64,000 nucleotides of DNA, from the NCBI GenBank assembly GCA_943788895.1, contig CALSRZ010000003.1, forward strand, positions 186,001 to 250,000. The letters are read 5' to 3'. The stretch is from an uncultured Pseudomonadales bacterium (GTDB taxonomy: Bacteria > Pseudomonadota > Gammaproteobacteria > Pseudomonadales > Porticoccaceae). Below, piece after piece: positions 1 through 9,279 of this stretch. Position 1 is the first letter of the stretch. Every line of letters begins with the position of its first letter. A model generated the notes under the pieces. That model was given only the letters and a program-made list of their open reading frames with translations, was not told the DNA's origin and did not search any database. The position numbers were made by a program, and so were the translations under genes.

Positions 1-800
1 GTGAAACTGCCGGTGCTCTGGAGACCATGCTCGATCGGGTGGCCACCTATAAAGAGAAGACCGAGCAGCTTAAAGCAAAAATTAAAAAGGCCATGACCTA
101 CCCTATCGCGGTAATGGTGGTGGCAATTGTTGTTACGGCCATTCTGTTGATTAAAGTGGTGCCGGTATTTGCCGAGACTTTTAGTAGTTTTGGTGCTGAC
201 CTACCGGCCTTTACGCTGTTTGTACTGGGCTTATCCGAGTCTCTGCAGAGTTCATGGATGGTTATTTTGGTGATTATCGCCGTGGCCATTTACGCCTTTA
301 AAGAAGCGCGCTTTAGATCAAAAAAGTTTGCCTATGCGGTAGATAAATACATCCTTAAGGTGCCGATCGTTGGCGGCATTATCTACGATGCCGTGGTAGC
401 GCGCTTTGCCCGCACCCTTGCGACTACCTTTGCCGCTGGTGTTCCCATAGTCGATGCTCTTGAATCTGTGGCTGGGGCTGCCGGCAATGCCCTCTATCAT
501 GATGCGATCTTGCGGGTACGCGATGATGTAACCACAGGTATTCAGCTGCAGCAGGCGATCAAGTCGAGTGGGATGTTTCCAATTTTACTGCAGCAGATGG
601 CAGCGATTGGTGAGGAGTCTGGCGCACTGGATGAGATGCTGGAAAAGGCGGCAACGCATTATGAGGAGCTGGTGGATAACTCCGTGGATAATCTGACCAG
701 TCTTTTGGAACCGATGATTATGGCGGTGCTGGGTGTTCTGGTTGGCGGCCTGTTGATTGCGATGTATCTGCCGATATTCCAGTTGGGTAATGTGGTTTAA
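1..800 (+). CDS. pilC: Type IV pilus inner-membrane platform protein PilC (C-terminal part, cut by window edge)
   Basis: The reading frame is open from base 3, so the gene enters from the left; about 265 C-terminal residues are present. PilC is the polytopic inner-membrane platform that couples the PilB/PilT motors to pilin assembly. The visible part starts in the first T2SF domain (AGALETMLDRVATYKEK), continues with a hydrophobic segment (AVMVVAIVVTAILLIKVVP), a second T2SF domain containing GEESGALDEMLEKAA, and a final membrane helix near the C-terminus (LLEPMIMAVLGVLVGGLL), which is the family layout. The prepilin peptidase gene follows after 42 bases on the same strand, the usual pilC-pilD order. 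The first ATG seen, at 27, is internal and is not the start. Confidence 0.95.
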   Translation, partial: ETAGALETMLDRVATYKEKTEQLKAKIKKAMTYPIAVMVVAIVVTAILLIKVVPVFAETFSSFGADLPAFTLFVLGLSESLQSSWMVILVIIAVAIYAFKEARFRSKKFAYAVDKYILKVPIVGGIIYDAVVARFARTLATTFAAGVPIVDALESVAGAAGNALYHDAILRVRDDVTTGIQLQQAIKSSGMFPILLQQMAAIGEESGALDEMLEKAATHYEELVDNSVDNLTSLLEPMIMAVLGVLVGGLLIAMYLPIFQLGNVV

Positions 801-842
801 TACCTGCAATCAAACTACTAATAACTTTTCTGTGAATCACTT

Positions 843-1703
843 ATGCTTTTAGATACCGGCTTATCACCCTACGCACTGGCACTGGCGGCCTTGCCCTTTG
901 GCCTGATAATTGGCAGCTTTCTCAATGTGGTTATTCTGCGCTTTCCTGAACAGCTTAAAAATAACTGGCGCCGCGAGTCGGAGGACTTTTTAGGCCTGCC
1001 ATCAGAGTCCACAGAAAATATCTCCCTGTCTATGCCTGCTTCGCGCTGCCCCTCTTGCGGTGTAGCGATTAAGCCCTGGCACAATATTCCAGTGATTAGC
1101 TATGTATTTTTGCGCGGCAAGTGCACCGCCTGCTCAACCGCAATATCAATTCAATACCCACTGATAGAGCTGCTCTGCGGACTGGCAACGGCCTTTATTG
1201 TCTATCAATTTGGTCTGTCGCTATTCGCCGCCTACTGTCTATTATTTACCTGGATTCTGATTGCATTAACCGGCATTGATTACCACGATCAGTTACTGCC
1301 GGATCAGATTACTCTGCCGCTGTTGTGGGTGGGGCTGTTTGCCAACTTAAGCGGCACCTTTGTGCCCATCAATGAAGCGGTCATTGGCGCACTCGCCGGT
1401 TATCTATCGCTGTGGTCTGTGTTCTGGATATTTAAACTGGTTACTGGCAAGGAGGGCATGGGCTACGGCGACTTTAAGCTGCTGGCAGCACTCGGTGCCT
1501 GGATGGGCTGGCAGATGCTGCCGCTGATTATTGTTCTCTCAACCTTTGTCGGCGCTGTGGTAGGTATAGTCGGCGTACTCAGCAAAGCCAAGGACCGCCA
1601 GGCTCCCATCGCCTTTGGGCCGTTTCTCGCTATGGCCGGTTGGATTGCCCTAATCTGGGGTGATAAGATTCTCGAGAATTATCTGAGCCTGTTTGGTTTT
1701 TAG
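843..1703 (+). CDS. pilD: Prepilin leader peptidase/N-methyltransferase PilD
   Basis: Bifunctional inner-membrane aspartic protease that cleaves type IV prepilins and type II pseudopilins and N-methylates the new N-terminus. The 286-residue length is normal for the bifunctional form. A cytoplasmic zinc-binding loop has Cys69, Cys72, Cys94 and Cys97. The catalytic aspartates lie in GIDYHDQLLPD (Asp146/149) and in GYGDFKLLAALGAW (Asp210). Several membrane segments surround them, starting with ALAALPFGLIIGSFLNVV. It lies between pilC and coaE on the same strand, as in Pseudomonas. The ATG lacks a clear ribosome-binding site, but the conserved N-terminus begins there. Confidence 0.95.
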   Translation: MLLDTGLSPYALALAALPFGLIIGSFLNVVILRFPEQLKNNWRRESEDFLGLPSESTENISLSMPASRCPSCGVAIKPWHNIPVISYVFLRGKCTACSTAISIQYPLIELLCGLATAFIVYQFGLSLFAAYCLLFTWILIALTGIDYHDQLLPDQITLPLLWVGLFANLSGTFVPINEAVIGALAGYLSLWSVFWIFKLVTGKEGMGYGDFKLLAALGAWMGWQMLPLIIVLSTFVGAVVGIVGVLSKAKDRQAPIAFGPFLAMAGWIALIWGDKILENYLSLFGF

Positions 1704-1740
1704 ATAATCATTTTTTATTGAGAATTTTAGGCGAGTCAGT

Positions 1741-2373
1741 TTGAAAGTATCAGATATTCCAATTATCGGTTTAACCGGCGGTATCGGCAGCGGCAAAAGC
1801 ACTGTTGCCGAGGCCTTTCGCCAGCATGGAATTAATACGGTAGATGCGGACTCTGCATCCCGCGCGGTTGTCGAACCCGGCATGCCCGCATTGGAATCCA
1901 TTGGTCAGCATTTTGGCGCCAATATTCTGCAGCAGGATGGCTGTCTCGATCGCGCTGCCCTGCGCTCTATTGTCTTTTCCGATCCACAGCAAAAAGCGTG
2001 GCTGGAATCTCTTCTGCATCCACTGATTCGCGAGTGGATTATCCAACAGTTACAAATCAGTACAGGCCCCTATGTGGTTCTCGAGTCGCCCCTGCTTTTT
2101 GAAACCGATCAGCATCAGCTTGCAGATACAGTTGTGCTGGTCGATATTCCCGAGGAGCTGCAAATAGAGCGCGCCAGTGCCAGAGATAGCAATCTTGCCG
2201 ATCAAATTAAACGTATAATCGACAGCCAGATGCCGCGCCAAGAAAAATTATCCAGGGCTGATATTGTCTTCGATAATTCTCAACCACTAGAGACAGTGGC
2301 GAGCAGAGTGGCGGATTTACACAATCAGTTTTTAAGTTTGGCTGCGGCCAAAAGCAAAACCAAGGAAATTTAG
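1741..2373 (+). CDS. coaE: Dephospho-CoA kinase
   Basis: Catalyses the last step of coenzyme A synthesis, ATP-dependent phosphorylation of the 3'-hydroxyl of dephospho-CoA. The P-loop GGIGSGKST is at residues 13-21, followed by a VDADSASR segment (nucleotide monophosphate kinase-like) and VVLESPLLFE. Length is 210 residues, near the family norm. The start is a TTG at 1741: it places the P-loop at the usual distance from the N-terminus and no better ATG exists upstream. It lies 37 bases after pilD and one base before yacG, so co-transcription is likely. Confidence 0.93.
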   Translation: MKVSDIPIIGLTGGIGSGKSTVAEAFRQHGINTVDADSASRAVVEPGMPALESIGQHFGANILQQDGCLDRAALRSIVFSDPQQKAWLESLLHPLIREWIIQQLQISTGPYVVLESPLLFETDQHQLADTVVLVDIPEELQIERASARDSNLADQIKRIIDSQMPRQEKLSRADIVFDNSQPLETVASRVADLHNQFLSLAAAKSKTKEI

Positions 2374-2374
2374 T

Positions 2375-2617
2375 ATGAGCAGCGTAACCACAGTTGACTG
2401 TCCAACCTGTAAAACCAAAGTACAGTGGACGGATAAATTTCCCCATCGACCCTTCTGTAGTGACCGCTGTAAGCAGATAGATTTTGGTGGCTGGGCTCAG
2501 GAGAGTTTTGCGATTTCGGGTTCGGCAATTGTCGATCCGGAGCTGATGGATCCGGAACAGCTGAGCGCTGAGTTATTGCAGGCTGGGCTTATTGATCCTA
2601 AGCTATTAGAAAAATAG
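2375..2617 (+). CDS. yacG: DNA gyrase inhibitor YacG (zinc-binding)
   Basis: Small zinc protein of 80 residues, reported in E. coli to bind GyrB and inhibit gyrase. Cys9, Cys12, Cys28 and Cys32 form the zinc site in the family pattern CPTCKTKVQW and RPFCSDRCKQID. The ATG is one base after the coaE stop. The end of the gene sits in a 15-base tandem duplication (2601-2630), which repeats the final residues LLEK and the TAG stop, so a readthrough product would repeat the same C-terminus. Confidence 0.93.
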   Translation: MSSVTTVDCPTCKTKVQWTDKFPHRPFCSDRCKQIDFGGWAQESFAISGSAIVDPELMDPEQLSAELLQAGLIDPKLLEK

Positions 2618-2635
2618 CTATTGGAAAAATAGCTT
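2601..2635. repeat. 15-bp tandem duplication at the yacG stop
   Basis: Two near-identical 15-bp units, AGCTATTAGAAAAAT and AGCTATTGGAAAAAT, run from 2601 to 2630 and a third begins at 2631. The period is a multiple of three, so the stop codon is duplicated in frame. Confidence 0.75.
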
Positions 2636-2646
2636 CTAAAAAGTGG

Positions 2647-3081
2647 CTAAGAGTTAATCCCGTATTCAGAGAGCCGTTCTAAAATTGGTTGATTGGCTGC
2701 CGGGAAATGAAATAATCGTTCAGGCTCTGCAGTCAGCAACTCCGGTAACCCAACCCAACGACATTCCTGCCCTTCCTTACCGCGCGCAGTACCCGTAAAA
2801 CTATTCACCTGCCAGATATCCAGAAATACCTGCTTGTCAGGATAATCATGCTCGACCTGCATAAAGGATTCAGCGCTTTCGATACGGATATCCAGCTCTT
2901 CGAAAAGTTCTCGAGCCAGCGCAGACTGAGGCGTTTCACCAGCTTCAACTTTGCCGCCGGGAAATTCCCAGAAACCACCCTGATGCAGGTGATCAGCGCG
3001 GCGCGAGATAAAGATTTGCTGTTGATCGGCATTGACTATAACCGCGGCAACTACGTGAATACGTTTCATTTCAATGCCCAT
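2647..3081 (-). CDS. mutT: 8-oxo-dGTP diphosphatase MutT (Nudix hydrolase)
   Basis: Hydrolyses 8-oxo-dGTP to the monophosphate and so prevents A:T to C:G transversions. The Nudix box is complete at about residues 43-62 (GGKVEAGETPQSALAR followed by ELFEEL). FWEFPGGK immediately before it is typical of MutT. It has 144 residues from the first ATG. The family start usually corresponds to the second ATG (MKRIHVVAAVIV, base 3069, 140 residues). Neither start has a clear Shine-Dalgarno sequence, so the start is uncertain. It is the last gene of the minus-strand block, 14 bases after argJ, and converges with yacG. Confidence 0.9.
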   Translation of the reverse strand: MGIEMKRIHVVAAVIVNADQQQIFISRRADHLHQGGFWEFPGGKVEAGETPQSALARELFEELDIRIESAESFMQVEHDYPDKQVFLDIWQVNSFTGTARGKEGQECRWVGLPELLTAEPERLFHFPAANQPILERLSEYGINS

Positions 3082-3095
3082 GACTATGGATAAAG

Positions 3096-4340
3096 TTAGG
3101 TGCGGTATTCGGCGTTAATGCGCACATATTCATAGGTCAGGTCGGTAGTCCAGACGGTCTCCGCAGCAGTGCCGCGATTGAGAGAGACCTGAATTGTAAT
3201 ATCTTCCGCCGCCATCGCCTGCTCACCGGCCTGCTCGCTATAGCAGGCGGCGCGGCCACCCTGCTCGACGATCAAGACATCGTTAAGACTGATTGAGACT
3301 TTGCTGACATCGAGGTTATCGACACCGGCGCGACCTACGGCAGCTAAAATTCTTCCCCAGTTGGCATCCGAGGCTGCCAGTGCGGTTTTTACCAGTGGCG
3401 ACTCGGCAATACAGTAGGCAACTTTTACTGCTTCCGCTGAATCTACTGCGCTATCTACCACTACGCTGACAAATTTACTTGCGCCTTCGCCGTCGCGAAT
3501 AATTGATTGGGCCAGTTCAATAAAGACTTTCTCGAGATGGGCGACAAACTGCTCGAAGCTGCTCTCATCAATCACAATGCCGCTTGCACCTGTGGCGGCG
3601 AGAACGACGGCATCATTGGTCGATGTATCGCTGTCGACAGTGATGCGGTTAAAGGATTTGTTGGTGACCAGATGCAGTGCGCGATGCAACAGCTCTGGAT
3701 CGATCTGCGCATCGGTGGCGACAAAGCCGAGCATGGTGGCCATATTTGGCTTGATCATGCCGGAGCCTTTGGTGATTCCGGTAATGGTCAGCAGATCTTT
3801 ACTGCCATCTAAATTGAACTGCAGGCTAGCTCCCTTGGGGCGCGTATCTGTGGTTAAAATACCCTCGGCAGCATCTGCCCAACCATTTTCATCCAGGGCT
3901 TTAACAGCCTCGGGAATACCCGCCAAGAGCTTATCCATTGGCAGAGGCTCACCAATAACACCGGTTGAAAATGGCAGTACTTTTGTTGGCAGTACTTTTG
4001 TTGGCAATGCTTTGGTTGATAACTGTGACTGTAACTCCGCGAGTACCTCACAGCTCTGCTGAGCATCGGCAAGACCAGTCTCACCGGTTCCAGCATTGGC
4101 ATTGCCGGTATTAATTAGCAAGTAGCGTGGCGTTGCAGACTCAAGGTGCTGCTTGGCAACTGTGACCGGTGCCGCACAGAATGCATTCTGAGTAAAAACC
4201 GCGGCGACGGAGGCCGATTCACTGAGCTCCATCACCACAAGATCTTTGCGTCCCGGTGTTTTGATACCGGCGCAGGCAGTTCCCAATCTAAAACCCGGGA
4301 CTGGATGCATCTGTGGAAATTTTCCGCTACCTGTGGCCAT
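3096..4340 (-). CDS. argJ: Glutamate N-acetyltransferase / amino-acid acetyltransferase (ArgJ)
   Basis: Bifunctional arginine-synthesis enzyme that recycles acetyl groups from N-acetylornithine to glutamate. It is made as a precursor that cleaves itself into two chains. The cleavage signature KGSGMIKPNMATML is present, with the scissile bond before Thr202. Length is 414 residues, slightly above the usual size. Some of the excess is a low-complexity stretch near residues 109-123, where LPTKV is repeated, coded by three 15-bp tandem units. The start ATG has AAGGA just upstream. It lies between secA and mutT, an order also seen in Pseudomonas. Confidence 0.95.
   Translation of the reverse strand: MATGSGKFPQMHPVPGFRLGTACAGIKTPGRKDLVVMELSESASVAAVFTQNAFCAAPVTVAKQHLESATPRYLLINTGNANAGTGETGLADAQQSCEVLAELQSQLSTKALPTKVLPTKVLPFSTGVIGEPLPMDKLLAGIPEAVKALDENGWADAAEGILTTDTRPKGASLQFNLDGSKDLLTITGITKGSGMIKPNMATMLGFVATDAQIDPELLHRALHLVTNKSFNRITVDSDTSTNDAVVLAATGASGIVIDESSFEQFVAHLEKVFIELAQSIIRDGEGASKFVSVVVDSAVDSAEAVKVAYCIAESPLVKTALAASDANWGRILAAVGRAGVDNLDVSKVSISLNDVLIVEQGGRAACYSEQAGEQAMAAEDITIQVSLNRGTAAETVWTTDLTYEYVRINAEYRT
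3973..4017. repeat. Three 15-bp tandem units inside argJ
   Basis: GGCAGTACTTTTGTT occurs twice without a break, then a diverged third copy GGCAATGCTTTGGTT. The array keeps the reading frame and adds repeated LPTKV residues upstream of the ArgJ cleavage site. Confidence 0.85.
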
Positions 4341-4373
4341 TTCTGTTCCTTATCAATCGATTAAATCTTTCGG

Positions 4374-7166
4374 TTAAATCTTACCGTGACACTGTTTAAA
4401 TTTCTTGCCTGAACCACAGGGACAGGGATCGTTGCGGCCGACCTTGGGACCCTGGCGCTGCATTGGCTTTTGGGTCTGTGGTTGATTACCGGCAGCTGCT
4501 TCACCTGAGCTCTCCTGGGTGAGGCTTTCAGTCGCAGCATGCTGATATTCACGGCCTTCCTGCTCACGGCGACGCTGCTCTTCGAGTTTCTGCATATCCT
4601 CTTCGCTGGCCACCTGAATATGACTTAGGAAGCGTACGGTTTCAACTTTAATATTGTTGAGCAAATCTTCAAACATCTCGAAGGATTCACGCTTGTATTC
4701 CTGCTTGGGGTTTTTCTGTGCATAGGCGCGCAGTCCAATACCCTGACGCAACTGATCCATATTTGCCAGATGGTCTTTCCACAGGTTGTCGAGTACCTGA
4801 AGCATTATCTGGCGCTCTACTTCGCGCATCTGCTTGCCGACATGGGCGTAGCGGGTTTCATAGTCAGTTTGCACCAGCTCAATAATGCGCTGACGCAATG
4901 TCTCTTCATCGAGACGGCTGTCTTCTTCCAACCAGGTACTTACCGGTAACTGAACGGCAAAATCTGTGGCTAGGGTTTTTTCCAGACCTTCAACATCCCA
5001 CTGCTCTTCAAGACTCATTGGCGGTATATGACTGTCGATAGCCTGGCTGACCACGTCCTCGCGAACGCTGGTAATAATATTCGAGATATCTTCATCTTCG
5101 AGCAGGTAGTTGCGCTGCTCGTAGACCACCTGACGCTGGTCATTGGCAACATCATCGTATTCGAGTAGATGCTTACGGATATCAAAGTTGCGCCCCTCGA
5201 CCTTGCGCTGGGCTTTGACGATGGCATTGGTGACCATGCGATGCTCAATGGACTCACCCTGCTCCATACCCATGGAGCGCATCATATTTTTCATCCGATC
5301 AGAGGCAAATAAGCGCATTAACGGATCTTCCAGTGACAGGTAAAAACGCGATACACCGGGATCGCCCTGACGTCCGGAACGACCGCGCAACTGGTTGTCG
5401 ATACGTCGCGATTCATGGCGTTCGGTGGCGATAATATGCAGTCCACCAGCCTCGAGTACGGTTTTTTGTCGCTCTTGCCAATCCGCCTGCAGGGCTGCCA
5501 ATTCTTTTTCACTGGGCTTATCCAGTGCTTTGATCTCTGCGTCTAGGTTGCCGCCGAGAACAATATCGGTACCGCGACCGGCCATATTGGTGGCGATGGT
5601 CACCGCACCTGGACGACCAGCTTCAACAATAATATTGGCTTCTCTCTCATGCTGCTTGGCGTTTAGGACATTGTGCTTAACGCCCGCACTGTTAAGCATA
5701 TTAGAGAGCAGCTCAGAGGTTTCCACCGAGGCCGTGCCGACTAGAACTGGCGCACCAGCAGCGGTGATTTCACCTATATCTTCAATTACTGCGTTAAATT
5801 TTTCTTCCTGTGTCAGAAATACTAGATCGTTGTGGTCTTTGCGCATAACTTCGACGTTGGTCGGAATCACCATTACCTGCAGGCCATAGATCTGCTGAAA
5901 TTCAAAGGCTTCAGTATCGGCGGTTCCAGTCATACCGGCGAGTTTGCCATAGAGTCGGAAGTAGTTCTGGAAGGTGGTTGAGGCCAGTGTCTGGCTCTCT
6001 TGCTGAATCTCCAGCCCCTCTTTGGCTTCAATCGCCTGGTGCAGGCCCTCGGAGAGACGGCGACCGGCCATGGTACGCCCGGTGTGCTCATCAATTAATA
6101 CGGCCTGACCGCCCTGAACTATATATTCAACGTCTTTCTGGAACAGGTGGTGGGCACGCAGCGCGGAGTGCACATGGTGCAGAAGACCCAGGTTAGTTGC
6201 CTGATAGAGACTCTCTTCTGGCTGTAGCAGGCCCTCAGAAATCAAGATATCTTCGATTTTCTGGAAGCCTTCTTCGGTAAGCTCTACCTGACGGCTTTTC
6301 TCGTCGACGGTAAAGTCACCAAGATCTACTTCAGTTGCAGGGTCTTCACCATTTACAGGCTCTTCCTGACTGCCGGCCTCAAGCTTTTGAATCAGCTTGT
6401 TAACACTGCGGTAGAGGGATGAACTGTCCTGTGCGGAGCCGGAGATAACCAGTGGCGTGCGCGCTTCATCGATAAGAATCGAGTCGACCTCATCGATAAT
6501 CGCAAAGCTCAGGCCACGCTGTGACTTATCTGTCAGGCGCAGGGCCATATTGTCGCGCAGGTAGTCAAAGCCAAATTCATTGTTGGTGCCGTAGGTAATA
6601 TCTGCGGCATAGGCATCCCGGCGGCTACAGGGTTGCGGCTCATCTGAGTCACTAATCAAAAACGAGTTGGCTGTATCCGGCCCCTGAAAGGATTGGATAA
6701 TACCTACGGTAAGACCCAGCGCTCGGTACAGCGGACCCATCCACTGTGCATCGCGGCGGGCGAGATAGTCGTTGACGGTAATAACATGCACGCCCTCTGC
6801 AGGCAGTGCATTGAGATAGGCGGCCAATGTTGCCACCAGGGTTTTACCCTCACCGGTGCGCATCTCGGCAATTCTGCCCTGATGCAGGGTCAGACCACCG
6901 ATCATCTGCACGTCGAAGTGGCGCATTCCCATCACCCGCTGAGCAGTCTCGCGGACAACTGCAAAGGCTTCGGGTAAGAGCTCATCCAGGGTTTTACCCT
7001 CGGCTAGTTGCTTGCGCAAACGGCCAGTTTCCGCCTTTAACTCAGCATCGCTTAACTCGCCGAGGCCAGCTTCCAATGCGCTGATTTTATTGACAGTTTT
7101 TTGAAGTTTACGCACTTCACGATCGTTTTTTGTGCCGAAAACTTTTTTAATCAGGTTGGCAAACAT
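4374..7166 (-). CDS. secA: Preprotein translocase ATPase SecA
   Basis: Motor ATPase that drives secretory proteins through SecYEG. At 930 residues it is a full-length SecA. Visible in order: the N-terminal SecY-interacting helix ([11 protein letters not shown]), Walker A GEGKT at residues 105-109, the DEVD-type Walker B ([15 protein letters not shown]), the preprotein cross-linking domain with an acidic insertion of the pseudomonad type, the second motor domain ([22 protein letters not shown]), and the C-terminal SecB/zinc motif with [13 protein letters not shown]. The 120 bases upstream separate it from the M23 gene and probably carry its own promoter, which I could not define. Confidence 0.97.
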   Translation of the reverse strand: MFANLIKKVFGTKNDREVRKLQKTVNKISALEAGLGELSDAELKAETGRLRKQLAEGKTLDELLPEAFAVVRETAQRVMGMRHFDVQMIGGLTLHQGRIAEMRTGEGKTLVATLAAYLNALPAEGVHVITVNDYLARRDAQWMGPLYRALGLTVGIIQSFQGPDTANSFLISDSDEPQPCSRRDAYAADITYGTNNEFGFDYLRDNMALRLTDKSQRGLSFAIIDEVDSILIDEARTPLVISGSAQDSSSLYRSVNKLIQKLEAGSQEEPVNGEDPATEVDLGDFTVDEKSRQVELTEEGFQKIEDILISEGLLQPEESLYQATNLGLLHHVHSALRAHHLFQKDVEYIVQGGQAVLIDEHTGRTMAGRRLSEGLHQAIEAKEGLEIQQESQTLASTTFQNYFRLYGKLAGMTGTADTEAFEFQQIYGLQVMVIPTNVEVMRKDHNDLVFLTQEEKFNAVIEDIGEITAAGAPVLVGTASVETSELLSNMLNSAGVKHNVLNAKQHEREANIIVEAGRPGAVTIATNMAGRGTDIVLGGNLDAEIKALDKPSEKELAALQADWQERQKTVLEAGGLHIIATERHESRRIDNQLRGRSGRQGDPGVSRFYLSLEDPLMRLFASDRMKNMMRSMGMEQGESIEHRMVTNAIVKAQRKVEGRNFDIRKHLLEYDDVANDQRQVVYEQRNYLLEDEDISNIITSVREDVVSQAIDSHIPPMSLEEQWDVEGLEKTLATDFAVQLPVSTWLEEDSRLDEETLRQRIIELVQTDYETRYAHVGKQMREVERQIMLQVLDNLWKDHLANMDQLRQGIGLRAYAQKNPKQEYKRESFEMFEDLLNNIKVETVRFLSHIQVASEEDMQKLEEQRRREQEGREYQHAATESLTQESSGEAAAGNQPQTQKPMQRQGPKVGRNDPCPCGSGKKFKQCHGKI

Positions 7167-7286
7167 TGTATTTTTCCATAAATAACGAGAATTAAAAGAT
7201 TGTTGATGTTTTGTTAACAGCTAATTTTACAAAGCTCTTTACAAAAGACGCGCTAAAAATTAGGCGTGGATAAAACTCGGAGATAT

Positions 7287-8230
7287 TCAGCGGTGGGTAT
7301 TGTGAATATAGGTTGCAGGGTCGACGGTGCGACCATTTTTGAAGACTTCAAAGTGCACATGGGGGCCGGTTGAGCGGCCTGAACTTCCCATAAGGGCAAT
7401 ATGCTGGCCCTTTTTCACCACTGTGCCGAGCTCAACAAGGTTTTGCTCGTTGTGGGCATAACGGGTGACAAAGCCATCGCTATGGCTTAATTCAACCAGG
7501 TTTCCATAGCCGCTGCGCACACCGGACCAGGTAACTACACCTGAGGCGACGGCAACTACAGGCTGAGCCATCTTTTCCGGCAAAATCGACACCACCATGC
7601 CAGCGCTGATCACCGTGGAACGGGTCTGTGCGCATGCCGTATTTTGAGGACATCCAGCCTTTAATAATGGGTCTGCCGGCAACTGTCTGCTCTTTTTTAA
7701 GCCTGCTGTCCGACATCATCGAGGTGAGAATCTGCAACTGTGACTCACGGCTTTTCAGCTGACGGTCGAGGTTGGAGAACACTCGCTGCCAGTTCATTCT
7801 GCGCCGACAAATGGTCGGTCTGTGAAAATTGCGCCGGCTCTTCCGGGCCACCGAGGCCAGGAGTAGAAGTGAAATCAAATTCGCCGTCTTCAAGACTGGC
7901 TATCTGAGTAAGGTGTTCACCCAGGGCATCAAGGCGCACTAGACGGGCGCGCATCTCTGCCAACTTGAGAGTCATGGCGGTGAGTTTATTATTCGCCTGA
8001 GTGCGCCCGGCATCGACTTCGGATTGCTGAACGGCAATCTCATGCTGCATTTCGTTGACGCTGTTTTCAAATAACAGCTCCCAGCGACCATCGGCGATCT
8101 TAACTCCCATCATGGTACCGGCTGCCACGGGAATACCCAGTAACAACACAGACAGCAGCCCTTTTGCCCAACTATTGAGCATCAGGGTGCGGGCTTTATC
8201 GGCCCGATTGCTGATAAGAATAATTTTCAC
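7287..8230 (-). pseudogene. M23-family metallopeptidase, two frameshifts
   Basis: Envelope LytM/M23 endopeptidase-like protein in the position it has in Pseudomonas, between lpxC and secA. The N-terminus has a membrane anchor (GLLSVLLLGIPVAAGTMMG), then a helical linker, then the LytM domain with GMRTDPFHG, HGGVDFAGKDG and GSSGRSTGPHVHFEV, so the zinc ligands survive. The frame breaks twice: at about 7770-7800 (after HLSAQNEL) and at about 7560 (after DFAGKDGS, resuming at VVAVASGVVTW). Removing one base near 7560 joins the parts exactly. Apart from these shifts I see no disabling change, so sequencing error is at least as likely as inactivation. The DUF721 gene often found here in pseudomonads is absent. 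Confidence 0.85.
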
Positions 8231-8238
8231 GTGAGGAT

Positions 8239-9144
8239 TTAACTCGCAGCCATATAGTTGATGGGCACATCCTGAGGGTTATCTTCAAAGGTAACCATTT
8301 CCCAGGCATCGGTGTCGGCCATCAGGGCGCGTACCGAGGCGTTATTCAATCCATGACCGGATTTGTGTGCGTTAAATTCACCGATCAGGCTATTGCCCAA
8401 CAGGTAGAGGTCGCCGATAGCATCGAGGATCTTATGTTTTACAAATTCGTCTTCGTAACGCAGGCCATCTTCATTCAAAATCTGAAATTCATCGACGACA
8501 ATGGCGTTCTCAAAGCTGCCACCGCGGGCCAGACCCACTGAGCGCAGATATTCAAACTCGTGCATAAAGCCAAAGGTTCTGGCACGGCTGACTTCTTTAA
8601 CAAAGGAGGTGGTGGAGAAATCAATGCTCGCCTTGACCGCGTGGTGCTTAAACACCGGGTGATCAAAGTCGATAACAAAGTTGACCTTAAAGCCGTCAAA
8701 AGGCTTAAAGGTGGCTACTTTATCGTCCTGTGTAATCGTCACATCGCGCTTGATGCGGATAAATTTCTTGGCGGCTTCCTGCTCGCAGATACCGGCAGAC
8801 TGCAGTAAAAACACAAAGGGGCCGGCGCTGCCGTCCATAATCGGAATTTCCGGTGCCGAGACATCAACAGTCACATTATCGATACCAAGACCGGCAAAGG
8901 CTGAAAGTAGGTGCTCGACGGTGGAAACGCGAACATCGCCATTCATCAATGTAGTGGACAGGGTTGTGTCGCCAACATTTTCAGCTTTGGCTTCAATTAC
9001 TACCATGGGATCCAGGTCTGTACGACGAAAGACGATACCGCTATCAGGTTCCGCAGGGTGCAGAGTTAGATAGACTTTTTCACCGGTGTGGAGGCCCACG
9101 CCAGTAGCACGTATCACGTTTTTTAACGTGCGTTGCTTAATCAT
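8239..9144 (-). CDS. lpxC: UDP-3-O-acyl-N-acetylglucosamine deacetylase LpxC
   Basis: Zinc enzyme for the committed step of lipid A synthesis. Length is 301 residues, normal for the family. The zinc ligands are His78 in [16 protein letters not shown] and His237 and Asp241 in [10 protein letters not shown]. The general-acid histidine is in KSGHGLNN (His264). It follows ftsZ as in Pseudomonas and E. coli, but the 135-base gap holds a long hairpin that could separate its expression from the division genes. No degradation tag could be identified at the C-terminus. Confidence 0.97.
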   Translation of the reverse strand: MIKQRTLKNVIRATGVGLHTGEKVYLTLHPAEPDSGIVFRRTDLDPMVVIEAKAENVGDTTLSTTLMNGDVRVSTVEHLLSAFAGLGIDNVTVDVSAPEIPIMDGSAGPFVFLLQSAGICEQEAAKKFIRIKRDVTITQDDKVATFKPFDGFKVNFVIDFDHPVFKHHAVKASIDFSTTSFVKEVSRARTFGFMHEFEYLRSVGLARGGSFENAIVVDEFQILNEDGLRYEDEFVKHKILDAIGDLYLLGNSLIGEFNAHKSGHGLNNASVRALMADTDAWEMVTFEDNPQDVPINYMAAS

Positions 9145-9198
9145 ACCCGAACTCGCTTAGATTTCTTGTTAGTCAAAGCTCGGGATATTAACAGACAA

Positions 9199-9248
9199 GC
9201 CCCTCTATCACCAAGATTTTAAATCTGAGGCGAAGGTAATAGAGGGGC
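9199..9248 (-). terminator. Long hairpin between ftsZ and lpxC
   Basis: Two 14-base arms at 9199-9212 and 9235-9248 pair with a single wobble on the minus strand (a C/A mismatch on plus), closing a 22-base loop that contains a smaller AGATTT/AAATCT hairpin. On the minus strand it is followed by TTGTCTGTTAAT, only moderately U-rich. It could be an attenuator or terminator after the dcw cluster. Confidence 0.5.
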
Positions 9249-9279
9249 CCTTAAAGCAGCTATTAACAGGTGCTCTAAA

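Noticed and set aside
3577-4062. 161-codon open frame on plus strand inside argJ
   Set aside because: Shadow of argJ including the tandem repeat; nothing supports translation.
5395-5889. 164-codon open frame on plus strand inside secA
   Set aside because: Antisense shadow of a highly conserved SecA region; composition is Ser/Arg/Pro-rich without recognisable domain.
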